Source of the DNA: Rhodoferax sp.
GTDB lineage: Bacteria > Pseudomonadota > Gammaproteobacteria > Burkholderiales > Burkholderiaceae
Length of the DNA: 5,417 bases
Reading direction: 5' to 3'
NCBI GenBank assembly: GCA_028292075.1
Contig: JAQGNA010000709.1
Location: 1 to 5,417, forward strand
Made by a program: the position numbers and the translations under genes. The notes beneath the pieces are model-generated. The model saw only the letters and a list, made by a program, of their open reading frames with translations. It did not search any database and was not told the DNA's origin. This document shows positions 1 through 5,291 of this stretch, in pieces; the first letter of the stretch is position 1, and each line of letters begins with the position of its first letter.

Positions 1-794
1 AGCGTCATCACGTCGCCCTTCTTCAGGTAGAGCGGCGGCTTCATGCCCATGCCGACACCGGGCGGCGTGCCGGTGGTGATCACGTCGCCGGGCATCAGCG
101 TCATGAACTGGCTCACGTAGGCGACGATCTTGGCCACGCTGAAGATCATGGTCTTGGTGTTGCCGGTCTGCACGCGCTTGCCGTTCAGATCGAGCCACAT
201 GTCGAGCTTCTGCGGATTGGGGATTTCGTCACGCGTGACCAGCCATGGGCCGATGGGGCCGAAGGTGTCGCAACCCTTGCCCTTGTCCCACGTGCCGCCG
301 CGTTCGATCTGGAATTCACGCTCGCTCACGTCGTTGATGGTGCAGTAGCCGGCCACGAAATTGAGCGCTTCCTTCTGCGACACGTAGCGCGCCTTGGTCC
401 CGATGACCACGCCGAGCTCGACCTCCCAGTCGCTCTTGACCGAGTTCTTGGGCAGCATGACCGGGTCGTTCGGGCCCTGGATGCAGGTGGTGGCCTTCAT
501 GAAGACGATGGGCTCAGGCGGAATCGGCAGGCCCGATTCGGCGGCATGGTCGGCGTAGTTCAGGCCGATGGCGATGAACTTGCCCACACCCGTCAGCGGG
601 CAACCGATGCGGGGCTTGCCGCGCACCAGCGGCAGCTTGTCGGTCTTGACCTTGGCGATCTTGACCAGGGCCGCGTCGCTCAGCTGGTCGGGGCCGATGT
701 CCTTGACGATGGCGCTGAGGTCGCGCAGCTTGCCTTCGGCATCGATCAGACCGGGCTTTTCCTTGCCGGGGTTGCCGTAACGAACCAATTTCAT
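1..794 (-). CDS. FAH-family hydrolase, probable 2,4-diketo-3-deoxy-sugar-acid hydrolase (partial, C-terminus beyond window)
   Basis: This is a cytosolic, metal-dependent C-C bond hydrolase of the fumarylacetoacetate hydrolase (FAH) superfamily. Relatives are often auto-annotated as 'ureidoglycolate lyase' or '2-keto-4-pentenoate hydratase'. The start MKLVRYGNPGKEKPGLID at 792-794 follows a good Shine-Dalgarno sequence (AAAGGA, about 8 nt upstream on the minus strand). 264 complete codons are visible. Relatives run to roughly 280-285 residues, so about 20 are missing off the left edge. Residues 1-65 form the N-terminal cap. The catalytic core starts at IGLNYADHAAE (77-87), whose H83 is the likely general base. 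The metal ligands fit E124 and E126 (DWEVELGVVIG) and D155 (INDVSERE). GDVITTGTPPGVGMG (236-250) is the usual late glycine-rich signature. It is third in the leftward operon, 73 nt after the SDR at 868-1614. Downstream of a 2-keto-3-deoxy acid dehydrogenase, the inferred reaction is cleavage of a 2,4-diketo-3-deoxy acid to pyruvate plus lactate or glycolate. Family is near certain; substrate is inferred. Confidence 0.9.
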   Translation of the reverse strand, partial: MKLVRYGNPGKEKPGLIDAEGKLRDLSAIVKDIGPDQLSDAALVKIAKVKTDKLPLVRGKPRIGCPLTGVGKFIAIGLNYADHAAESGLPIPPEPIVFMKATTCIQGPNDPVMLPKNSVKSDWEVELGVVIGTKARYVSQKEALNFVAGYCTINDVSEREFQIERGGTWDKGKGCDTFGPIGPWLVTRDEIPNPQKLDMWLDLNGKRVQTGNTKTMIFSVAKIVAYVSQFMTLMPGDVITTGTPPGVGMGMKPPLYLKKGDVMT

Positions 795-867
795 GGGTAG
801 ATCCTTTGTGAAAGAAAACAGTTGAGCTTAACGCCAGGCACGCCCTGATGGCGCCGGCGTTTCGCCG

Positions 868-1614
868 TCAATAAGTCGAACGACCGCCTGAGAGGTCGAA
901 CACCGCGCCGGTTGAAAACGAGCAATCTTCGGTGCTGAGCCAACCCACCATCGCGGCCACTTCTTCGGTGGCACCGAAGCGGCCCATGGGAATCTTCGAC
1001 AGCATGAAGGCGATGAATTCGGGCGACATCTGGTCGAAGATCGGCGTCTTCACCGCGGCCGGCGTCACGCAGTTCACGCGGATGCCGGTGTCGGCCAGTT
1101 CCTTGCCGAGCGATTTGGTCAGGCCGATCACGCCGGCCTTGCTGGCGCTGTAGGCGCTGGCGTTGGGGTTGCCATCCTTGCCGGCCACCGAGGCGATGTT
1201 GACGATGCGGCCGTAGTTGCGCGTGCGCATGTGCGGCACCACTTCGCGGCAGCAGAAGAACAGGCCGTTCAGGTTGACTTGCTGCACCTGCATCCACGCT
1301 TCAGGCGGATAGTCCCACAGCTTGACGTTGGGCCCGGTGATGCCGGCGGAGTTGATCAGGATGTCGATGACGGGGTTGCCGGCCACGGTCTGCCGGACGG
1401 CCTCGACCACGCTTGCGTGCTGGCTCACATCGACCACCACGGTGGCCACCTTGTCACCCAGCGCCGACTTGGCCTTTTCGAGCGCCTGCGGGTTCATGTC
1501 CCACAGCGTGACGCTGCCGCCCGACGCCAGCATGCGCTGTGCAATCGCGTAGCCGAGCCCCACCGCGCCGCCTGTGATGACCGCGTGGCGGCCCTGCAGG
1601 TCGAGCTGGTTCAT
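868..1614 (-). CDS. Classical SDR-family NAD(P)-dependent dehydrogenase, candidate sugar 1-dehydrogenase
   Basis: The product is a 248-residue cytosolic short-chain dehydrogenase/reductase, full length for the classical family. The nucleotide-binding motif TGGAVGLG is at residues 14-21. D39 at the end of strand beta-2 (LWDMN) suggests a preference for NAD+ over NADP+. NSAG lies at 88-91, with catalytic N114 (VNLNG), S142, Y155 and K159 (YSASK) all in place. The PAAVKTP stretch (185-191) is the usual substrate-loop region. The start MNQLDLQGRH is chosen because its ATG overlaps the TGA of the upstream SDR by 4 nt (ATGA at 1611-1614), which is typical translational coupling. The same frame stays open upstream to 1947, but that part is Arg/Gly/His-rich and only shadows the neighbouring gene. 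In context it may oxidise the starting aldose to its lactone, or act on a keto-deoxy intermediate. It could equally be annotated as a generic 3-oxoacyl-ACP reductase-like SDR, and sequence alone does not name the substrate. Confidence 0.9.
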   Translation of the reverse strand: MNQLDLQGRHAVITGGAVGLGYAIAQRMLASGGSVTLWDMNPQALEKAKSALGDKVATVVVDVSQHASVVEAVRQTVAGNPVIDILINSAGITGPNVKLWDYPPEAWMQVQQVNLNGLFFCCREVVPHMRTRNYGRIVNIASVAGKDGNPNASAYSASKAGVIGLTKSLGKELADTGIRVNCVTPAAVKTPIFDQMSPEFIAFMLSKIPMGRFGATEEVAAMVGWLSTEDCSFSTGAVFDLSGGRSTY

Positions 1615-2366
1615 ATCGTCATGCCGCCGTCGACGGAATAGATCTGCCCGGTGGCGAAGGCGGACTCGTCGCCGGCCAGGTAGACCACGATCGGCACGAT
1701 CTCGTGCGCCTGCGCGAGCCGGCCCATGGGCTGGCGCGCGACGAAGGCGGCGCGGGCGGCCACCGGGTCGGCGTTGGCGTTGATGCGGTCGTGCAGCGAC
1801 GGCGTGTCCACCGTGCCGGGGGCGATGGCGTTGCAGCGAATGCCCTGCGCCACGTAGTCCGCCGCCACGCTCTTGGTGAGGCCGACCACGGCCGCCTTGG
1901 TGGTGCCGTAGACGCAGCGGTTCGGCAGGCCCTTCAAGCTGCCGCAAACGCTCGCCATGTTGATGATGCTGCCCCAGCCCTTGCTGCCGGTCGGGCTGGT
2001 GTTGGCCAGCATCCGCGGCAGCGCGGCCTGGATGGCCCAGAACTGCGCGCGCACATTGAGGTTGAAGGCGAAGTCGAGGTCGTCGTCGGTGGCGGCCTCG
2101 ATGCTGCCGTTGTGCACCACGCCGGCGCAGTTGAAGAGCACGTCGATGCGCGGCATGCTGGCGATGACGGCCTGGATGGCGGCCTTGTCCAGCACGTTCA
2201 GCGGCAACGCCTTGACGTTCGCGACGCCTTCGTAGGCGGCGAGCAGCTTGTCATTCACATCGGTGGCCCACACCTGCGCGCCCTCGGCGGCGAGCGCCAT
2301 GACCGCCGCCTGGCCGATACCCTGTCCTGCCGCTGTCACCAGCGCCGTCTTGCCTTGTAGCCTCAT
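1611..2366 (-). CDS. DHRS6/BDH2-like SDR, probable 2-keto-3-deoxy-L-fuconate (or related acid) 4-dehydrogenase
   Basis: This 251-residue cytosolic SDR is the first gene of the leftward operon. Its start follows GGAGA with a 4-nt gap to ATG. Motifs: TAAGQGIG (11-18), D36 in ATDVN (NAD+ preference), NCAG (79-82), FNLNVR (101-106), S139, Y153 and K157 in the block NRCVYGTTKAAVVGLTKS, and GTVDTPSL (184-191). The NRCVY..TKAAV block, the following SVAADYVAQGIRCN and the PGTVDTPSL loop closely match human DHRS6/BDH2 and the bacterial 2-keto-3-deoxy-L-fuconate 4-dehydrogenases, as I recall them. R150 (the R of NRCVY) corresponds to the arginine thought to hold the substrate carboxylate in that group, so a keto-acid or hydroxy-acid substrate is likely. 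With the FAH hydrolase two genes on, the inferred step is oxidation of the C4 hydroxyl of a 2-keto-3-deoxy sugar acid to a 2,4-diketo acid. A loop at about 123-131 (TSPTGSKGW) is longer than in DHRS6. The alternative is a 3-hydroxybutyrate dehydrogenase, less likely beside a sugar-acid dehydratase. Confidence 0.9.
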   Translation of the reverse strand: MRLQGKTALVTAAGQGIGQAAVMALAAEGAQVWATDVNDKLLAAYEGVANVKALPLNVLDKAAIQAVIASMPRIDVLFNCAGVVHNGSIEAATDDDLDFAFNLNVRAQFWAIQAALPRMLANTSPTGSKGWGSIINMASVCGSLKGLPNRCVYGTTKAAVVGLTKSVAADYVAQGIRCNAIAPGTVDTPSLHDRINANADPVAARAAFVARQPMGRLAQAHEIVPIVVYLAGDESAFATGQIYSVDGGMTI

Positions 2367-2424
2367 CAGATCTCCAAAGGTTGAGCAACGTTCGGCGGGC
2401 CCCGCTTCAGGGTTTTGCCGGATG

Positions 2425-2453
2425 TTGCCGTGAACAAAATGTGGGATTATGAA
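2425..2453 (+). promoter_or_regulatory. Possible rightward promoter of the GntR regulator
   Basis: TTGCCG (2425-2430) and TATGAA (2448-2453) are 17 nt apart, each 4/6 to consensus. The start site would be near 2460, so the regulator's mRNA would begin inside the operator region and start translation at 2514. Its -10 overlaps the -10 of the leftward promoter, so two polymerases could not occupy both at once. The match is weak and only positional logic supports it. Confidence 0.3.
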
Positions 2454-2474
2454 TTGGCCTTACCACTTGGCCAA
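2446..2474 (-). promoter_or_regulatory. Predicted leftward sigma-70 promoter of the catabolic operon
   Basis: Read on the minus strand, TTGGCC (plus positions 2469-2474, 4/6 to the -35 consensus) is separated by exactly 17 nt from CATAAT (plus positions 2446-2451, 5/6 to the -10 consensus). Transcription would begin near 2439, giving a leader of about 70 nt before the first SDR at 2366. The region is clearly A+T-richer than its surroundings. The 17-nt spacer coincides with the dyad at 2452-2468, so a repressor bound there would block the promoter directly. No start-site data exist here; the call rests on consensus match and position. Confidence 0.55.
2452..2468. promoter_or_regulatory. Operator-like dyad 1 (AATTGG-N5-CCACTT)
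   Basis: AATTGG (2452-2457) and CCACTT (2463-2468) form an inverted repeat with 5 of 6 pairs around a 5-nt centre. The architecture resembles FadR-subfamily GntR operators such as PdhR and LldR sites (ATTGGT-N3-ACCAAT). It lies 46 nt before the regulator's start codon and fills the spacer of the predicted leftward promoter. The likely role is a binding site for the adjacent GntR protein, repressing the catabolic operon and probably the regulator itself. The left arm also takes part in a longer perfect pair, AATTGGCC (2452-2459) with GGCCAATT (2469-2476), so the true protein-bound centre is uncertain. Confidence 0.55.
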
Positions 2475-2492
2475 TTAAGGCTAACCCTTAAT
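2474..2492. promoter_or_regulatory. Operator-like dyad 2 (ATTAAGG-N5-CCTTAAT)
   Basis: ATTAAGG (2474-2480) and CCTTAAT (2486-2492) are a perfect 7-bp inverted repeat around CTAAC. Like dyad 1 it has the GG-N5-CC core, with its centre at 2483, 23 bp from dyad 1 (2460), roughly two helical turns. Both are therefore on nearly the same face of the DNA, and paired binding of two dimers is plausible. It lies just upstream of the leftward -35 and in the probable leader of the regulator mRNA. Confidence 0.5.
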
Positions 2493-2513
2493 GCCGGTAG
2501 GCCGCCCCTCACG

Positions 2514-3233
2514 ATGCCCCTGCAAACCCTCGAACCCCAACGCCTGTACCGCCAGATCGCCGAGCAACTGCGCGCGCTCATTGAAGCCGGCGAGTTCGCC
2601 GTCGGCGCACGGTTGCCAGCCGAGCGCGAGCTTGCCTCGCAGCTTGGGGTAAGCCGCCCTTCGGTGCGCGAGGCGCTGATCGCGATGGAGGTCGAGGGCT
2701 GGGTCGAGGTGCGCACCGGTTCGGGCGTGTATGTGCTCGACCGCAGTTTGCGCACTGGCAATGCCCGCGATGTGCAGGTGCCGCTTGCCGAATGGGGCCC
2801 GCTGGAGTTGATCCGCGCAAGACGCGTGGTCGAGGGCGAGATCGCCGCGCTCGCCGCCGTGCAGGCACGCAAGCGCGACCTCAACGCCATGGCGCAAGCG
2901 ATGACGGCCATGCGGCGCGACACCGCGCTCGGCGTGCTGCCGCTCGAAGGCGACCGTGCATTCCACCTCGCCATCGTGCAGGCCTGCGGCAACGGCGTGC
3001 TGACCGAGACGGTCCAGACCTTCTGGGATTCGCGCCGCGGTCCGCTGTTCACCCGGCTCGGCGGCTACTTTGAAACCGTCGAATCCTGGCGCGCGGCCAT
3101 CGACGAGCACGAGGCGATCATTGCCGCCATCCGCGCGCAGGACGCCCCCGCCGCCCGCCTGGCCATGCAGTCGCACATGGACAAATCACACACGCGCTTC
3201 AGCGTGAGCTGGCGCCGCGCCAAGCCGAATTGA
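2514..3233 (+). CDS. GntR-family transcriptional regulator, FadR subfamily (FCD ligand domain)
   Basis: This 239-residue DNA-binding repressor or activator has the two-part FadR layout. The N-terminal winged helix-turn-helix (about 8-76) includes LYRQIAEQLRALIEAGEF, the hallmark LPAERELASQLGVSRPSVREAL (34-55) and the wing RTGSGVYV. An all-helical FCD effector domain (about 95-225) follows. The FCD metal-site residues are recognisable as D147 and H151 (DRAFH), H199 (DEHEAI) and H221 (QSHMDKS), so a metal-bound carboxylate ligand, probably a sugar acid or keto-deoxy acid, is expected. The start at 2514 (MPLQTLEPQRLYRQ) is preferred over in-frame ATGs at 2415 and 2439 because those would place the operators and promoter inside the gene, and the extra residues match no family domain. 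No strong Shine-Dalgarno precedes 2514 (only GGTAGG about 12 nt upstream). It is divergent from the catabolic operon and 58 nt before the dehydratase, probably co-transcribed with it. Confidence 0.92.
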   Translation: MPLQTLEPQRLYRQIAEQLRALIEAGEFAVGARLPAERELASQLGVSRPSVREALIAMEVEGWVEVRTGSGVYVLDRSLRTGNARDVQVPLAEWGPLELIRARRVVEGEIAALAAVQARKRDLNAMAQAMTAMRRDTALGVLPLEGDRAFHLAIVQACGNGVLTETVQTFWDSRRGPLFTRLGGYFETVESWRAAIDEHEAIIAAIRAQDAPAARLAMQSHMDKSHTRFSVSWRRAKPN

Positions 3234-3291
3234 GCACCGCTTCGCCTCATCCACATTCAACGCCCACAAAGCCGACAAAGGCCTAACCAAG

Positions 3292-4866
3292 ATGACCACC
3301 GACACGACCGCCACCCCAACCACGGCCACCGCGCCTTTCATCCGGCTTCACCCCATGGACGACGTGCTGATCTCCCGCCAGCAACTGCTCGGCGGCGCGG
3401 TGGTCGAAGGCATCGCCGTGCGCGGCATCATTCCACCGGGCCACAAGATCGCCACCCATGCCATCGCCACTGGCGAGCCGGTGCGGCGGTACAACCAGAT
3501 CATCGGCTTTGCCTCGCGGCCCATCGGCCCGGGCGAGCACGTGCACACCCACAACCTGAACATGGGGCCGGACAAGGGTGCCGTGAGCGAAGGCTTTACC
3601 CGCGACTACGCCTTCGGTGCGGACGTGAAGCCGGCCGCCCCGCGCCAGGAGGCGATGTTCATGGGCATCAAGCGGCCCGACGGTCGCGTGGCCACACGCA
3701 TCTACGTCGGCATCCTGTCGAGCGTGAACTGCTCGGCAACCGCGGCCCGCGCCATCGCCGCGCACTTCTCGCGGCAGACCAACCCGTCAGCGCTTGCTGA
3801 CTTTCCGAACATCGACGGCGTGGTGGCCCTGACCCATGGCACCGGCTGCGGCATGGACACCGAAGGCCTCGGCATGCAGCTGCTCGAACGCACCCTCACG
3901 GGCTATGCCACCCATGCCAACTTCGGCGGCGTGATCGCGATCGGCCTGGGCTGCGAGGCCGCGCAAATCACGGCCTGGCTGGCCCATGCCTCGCTGCGCG
4001 AAGGCGAAAACTTTCGCACCTTCAACATCCAGGACACCGGCGGCACGCAGAAGACCGTCAAGAAGGGCATCGAACTCATCACCGAAATGCTGCCGCGGGT
4101 GAACGAGGTGAAACGCGAACCCTGCAGTGCCTCGCACATCACCATCGGCCTGCAATGCGGCGGCTCGGACGGCTACTCGGGCATCAGCGCCAACCCCGCA
4201 CTGGGCGCAGCGGTCGACCTGTTGGTGGCACATGGCGGCACGGCGATCCTGAGCGAAACGCCCGAGGTCTACGGTGCCGAGCATCTGCTGACCCGGCGCG
4301 CCGTGAGGCCCGAGATCGCCGAGAAGCTGGTGAACCGCATCAAATGGTGGGAGCACTACACCGAGATCAACGGCGGCGAAATGAACAACAACCCATCGCC
4401 CGGCAACAAGGCCGGCGGGTTGACCACCATCCTGGAGAAATCGCTTGGCGCGGTGGCCAAGGGTGGCACCACCAACCTCGAAGGCGTGTACGAATACGCC
4501 GAGCCCGTGACGGCCCACGGCTTCGTCTTCATGGACACGCCCGGCTACGACCCGGTGAGCGCCACAGGCCAGGTGGCCGGAGGCGCCAACGTCATCTGCT
4601 TCACCACCGGCCGAGGCAGCGCCTACGGCTGCGCGCCGTCGCCGTCGCTCAAGCTGGCCACCAACTCGGCGCTATGGCAGCGGCAGGAAGAAGACATGGA
4701 CATCAACTGCGGCGAGATCATCGACGGCGGCAGCACCGTTCAGGAGATGGGCCGGCGCATCTTCGAGATGGTGCTGGCCACCGCCTCGGGCGAGCGCAGC
4801 AAGAGCGAAAAGCACGGCTACGGGCAGAACGAATTTGTGCCGTGGCAGGTCGGCGCGGTGATGTAG
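3292..4866 (+). CDS. UxaA/GarD-family sugar-acid dehydratase (altronate/galactarate dehydratase-like)
   Basis: This 524-residue cytosolic lyase removes water from an aldonate or aldarate to give a 2-keto-3-deoxy acid. Residues 16-90 form the SAF-type N-terminal domain ending in GEHVHTHN (81-88), aligning with the very start of E. coli UxaA. The large catalytic part shows LTHGTGCGMD (180-189), AIGLGCEAAQ (216-225), QCGGSDGYSGISANPALG (288-305), ETPEVYGAEHLLTRRAV (322-338), NNNPSPGNKAGGLTTILEKSLGAVAKGGT (365-393), DTPGYDPVSATG (415-426) and TTGRGSAYGCAPSPSLKLATNS (438-459), then EEDMDINCGEIIDG (466-479). Length is close to GarD (about 523). SAF and catalytic parts are fused, unlike the split form in Campylobacter. 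Residues 1-15 are a Thr/Ala/Pro-rich extension. AAAGG lies about 10 nt upstream of ATG. Characterised members use D-altronate or D-galactarate, and family relatives handle L-fuconate or D-arabinonate. With a 4-dehydrogenase and FAH hydrolase nearby, an L-fuconate or pentonate substrate fits best. E. coli UxaA needs ferrous iron; metal use here is inferred. Confidence 0.93.
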   Translation: MTTDTTATPTTATAPFIRLHPMDDVLISRQQLLGGAVVEGIAVRGIIPPGHKIATHAIATGEPVRRYNQIIGFASRPIGPGEHVHTHNLNMGPDKGAVSEGFTRDYAFGADVKPAAPRQEAMFMGIKRPDGRVATRIYVGILSSVNCSATAARAIAAHFSRQTNPSALADFPNIDGVVALTHGTGCGMDTEGLGMQLLERTLTGYATHANFGGVIAIGLGCEAAQITAWLAHASLREGENFRTFNIQDTGGTQKTVKKGIELITEMLPRVNEVKREPCSASHITIGLQCGGSDGYSGISANPALGAAVDLLVAHGGTAILSETPEVYGAEHLLTRRAVRPEIAEKLVNRIKWWEHYTEINGGEMNNNPSPGNKAGGLTTILEKSLGAVAKGGTTNLEGVYEYAEPVTAHGFVFMDTPGYDPVSATGQVAGGANVICFTTGRGSAYGCAPSPSLKLATNSALWQRQEEDMDINCGEIIDGGSTVQEMGRRIFEMVLATASGERSKSEKHGYGQNEFVPWQVGAVM

Positions 4867-5070
4867 TCCTGCGGCGTGGTTCGCATGCCCCTGGTCCTCC
4901 AATACCGTTCGTCCTGAGCCCTGCGGCGTGGTTTCCGTGCCCTTAGTCCTTCAGCACCGTTCGTCCTGCTGCGCCGTGGTTCCCGTGCCCCTGGTCTTTC
5001 AGTACCGTTCGTCCTGAGTCCTGCAGCGTGGTTCCCGTGCCCCTGGTCTTCCAATGCCGTTCGTCCTGAG
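4867..5070. repeat. Tandem array, four copies of a ~52-bp unit
   Basis: The copies are 4867-4918, 4919-4968, 4969-5018 and 5019-5070 (52, 50, 50 and 52 nt). Each reads roughly CTGCGGCGTGGTTCCCGTGC, then CCCTGGTCTTCCAATA, then CCGTTCGTCCTGAG. Copies 1 and 4 differ at 5 of 52 positions. About 4 nt are lost at the junction of copies 2 and 3. Every unit ends with the first 12-14 bases of the dispersed palindrome found complete at 5057-5081. The array begins directly after the dehydratase stop codon. Minus-strand open frames across it are Arg-rich repeat translations with no protein character. It is not a CRISPR: there are no unique spacers. Confidence 0.9.
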
Positions 5071-5081
5071 CTTGTCGAAGG
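5057..5081 (+). repeat. Dispersed palindromic-element copy (CCGTTCGTCCTGAG + CTTGTCGAAGG)
   Basis: This 25-bp sequence is a full-length copy of a short motif that I recognise as very common between genes in Comamonadaceae and some other Proteobacteria. Its first 14 bases also form the end of tandem unit 4. The same motif recurs with two changes at 5146-5169 and inverted at 5181-5205. Genome-wide abundance is recalled knowledge, not something this window shows. Confidence 0.75.
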
Positions 5082-5099
5082 ATTCATCGGCGGCAAGGG

Positions 5100-5132
5100 A
5101 TCATTGGTGCCGAATGAATCATGGGCGCCGAA
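5100..5132 (+). repeat. Short imperfect direct repeat
   Basis: ATCATTGGTGCCGAA (5100-5114) recurs as ATCATGGGCGCCGAA (5118-5132), identical at 13 of 15 positions with an 18-nt period. A 7-bp inverted pair, GATTCAT (5081-5087) and ATGAATC (5114-5120), overlaps it. This looks like decayed repeat sequence between the two palindromic-element copies. No gene or regulatory role is visible. Confidence 0.5.
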
Positions 5133-5145
5133 GGATTTCCCAGCG

Positions 5146-5205
5146 CCGTTCGGGCTGAGCTTGTCGAAGCCTTGCACCGTCCTTCGACAAGCTCAGGACG
5201 AACGG
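5146..5205. repeat. Inverted pair of palindromic elements (long stem-loop)
   Basis: The left arm, 5146-5169 (CCGTTCGGGCTGAGCTTGTC...), pairs with the right arm, 5182-5205 (...GACAAGCTCAGGACGAACGG). There are 22 of 24 base pairs around a 12-nt loop; the two mismatches are adjacent (GG against TC in the equivalent forward copy). RNA from either strand could fold into a strong hairpin. There is no T-run on either side, so it is not a standard intrinsic terminator. It could still stabilise a 3' end or impede polymerase between the dehydratase and the Ldh2-family gene. Confidence 0.8.
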
Positions 5206-5291
5206 GACATACAGGGACACGGATCCGCGCCGTTGCCCAGCGCAAAAGCCCCCCAGGCCCCTTTCCATTTTCATCACACCCTCAACCTCAC
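5206..5291. other. Leader region of the Ldh2-family gene, no clear signal
   Basis: This stretch separates the inverted repeat from the next start codon. It contains C-rich and T-rich runs (CCCCCCAGGCCCCTTTCC). I see no convincing promoter, Shine-Dalgarno or operator. TTGCCC at 5233-5238 has no good -10 partner at proper spacing. How the downstream gene is expressed is unclear from this sequence. Confidence 0.5.

Noticed and set aside
855..867. Small hairpin CGGCG-TTT-CGCCG between the second SDR and the FAH gene as a terminator
   Set aside because: The stem is only 5 bp, there is no T-run on the minus strand, and the FAH gene follows with a good ribosome-binding site in the same direction. 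It reads as part of one operon.
1615..1947. N-terminal extension of the second SDR to a 359-residue protein
   Set aside because: The extra 111 residues are low-complexity Arg/Gly/His and shadow the first SDR. The Rossmann motif sits at the normal distance from the ATG at 1612-1614, which overlaps the upstream stop as ATGA.
1704..2360. Plus-strand 218-codon open frame opposite the first SDR
   Set aside because: It is antisense to a clearly conserved SDR and its Val/Gly/His/Ala-rich composition is typical of complementary-strand frames in GC-rich genes.
2415..2513. Earlier in-frame starts for the GntR regulator (2415 or 2439)
   Set aside because: They would put the predicted promoter and both dyads inside the coding region, and the added residues match no known part of FadR-type proteins.
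4155..4946. Long plus-strand open frame inside and past the dehydratase
   Set aside because: Its Arg/His/Gly-rich composition is the usual frame shadow of a high-GC gene. The dehydratase frame over the same bases has strong family motifs throughout.
4867..5081. CRISPR array
   Set aside because: Units are contiguous degenerate tandem copies of about 52 bp with no unique spacers between constant repeats, and no cas genes are present.
4818..5177. Minus-strand open frame of 119 codons across the repeat array
   Set aside because: The translation is a repeated Arg/Gly/His-rich string produced by the 52-bp tandem units and it runs antisense into the dehydratase gene. No start signal or domain supports it.
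5182..5205. Intrinsic (Rho-independent) terminator at the inverted pair
   Set aside because: The stem is strong but neither side has the needed T-tract, and the motif is a dispersed repeat. I list it as a repeat only.
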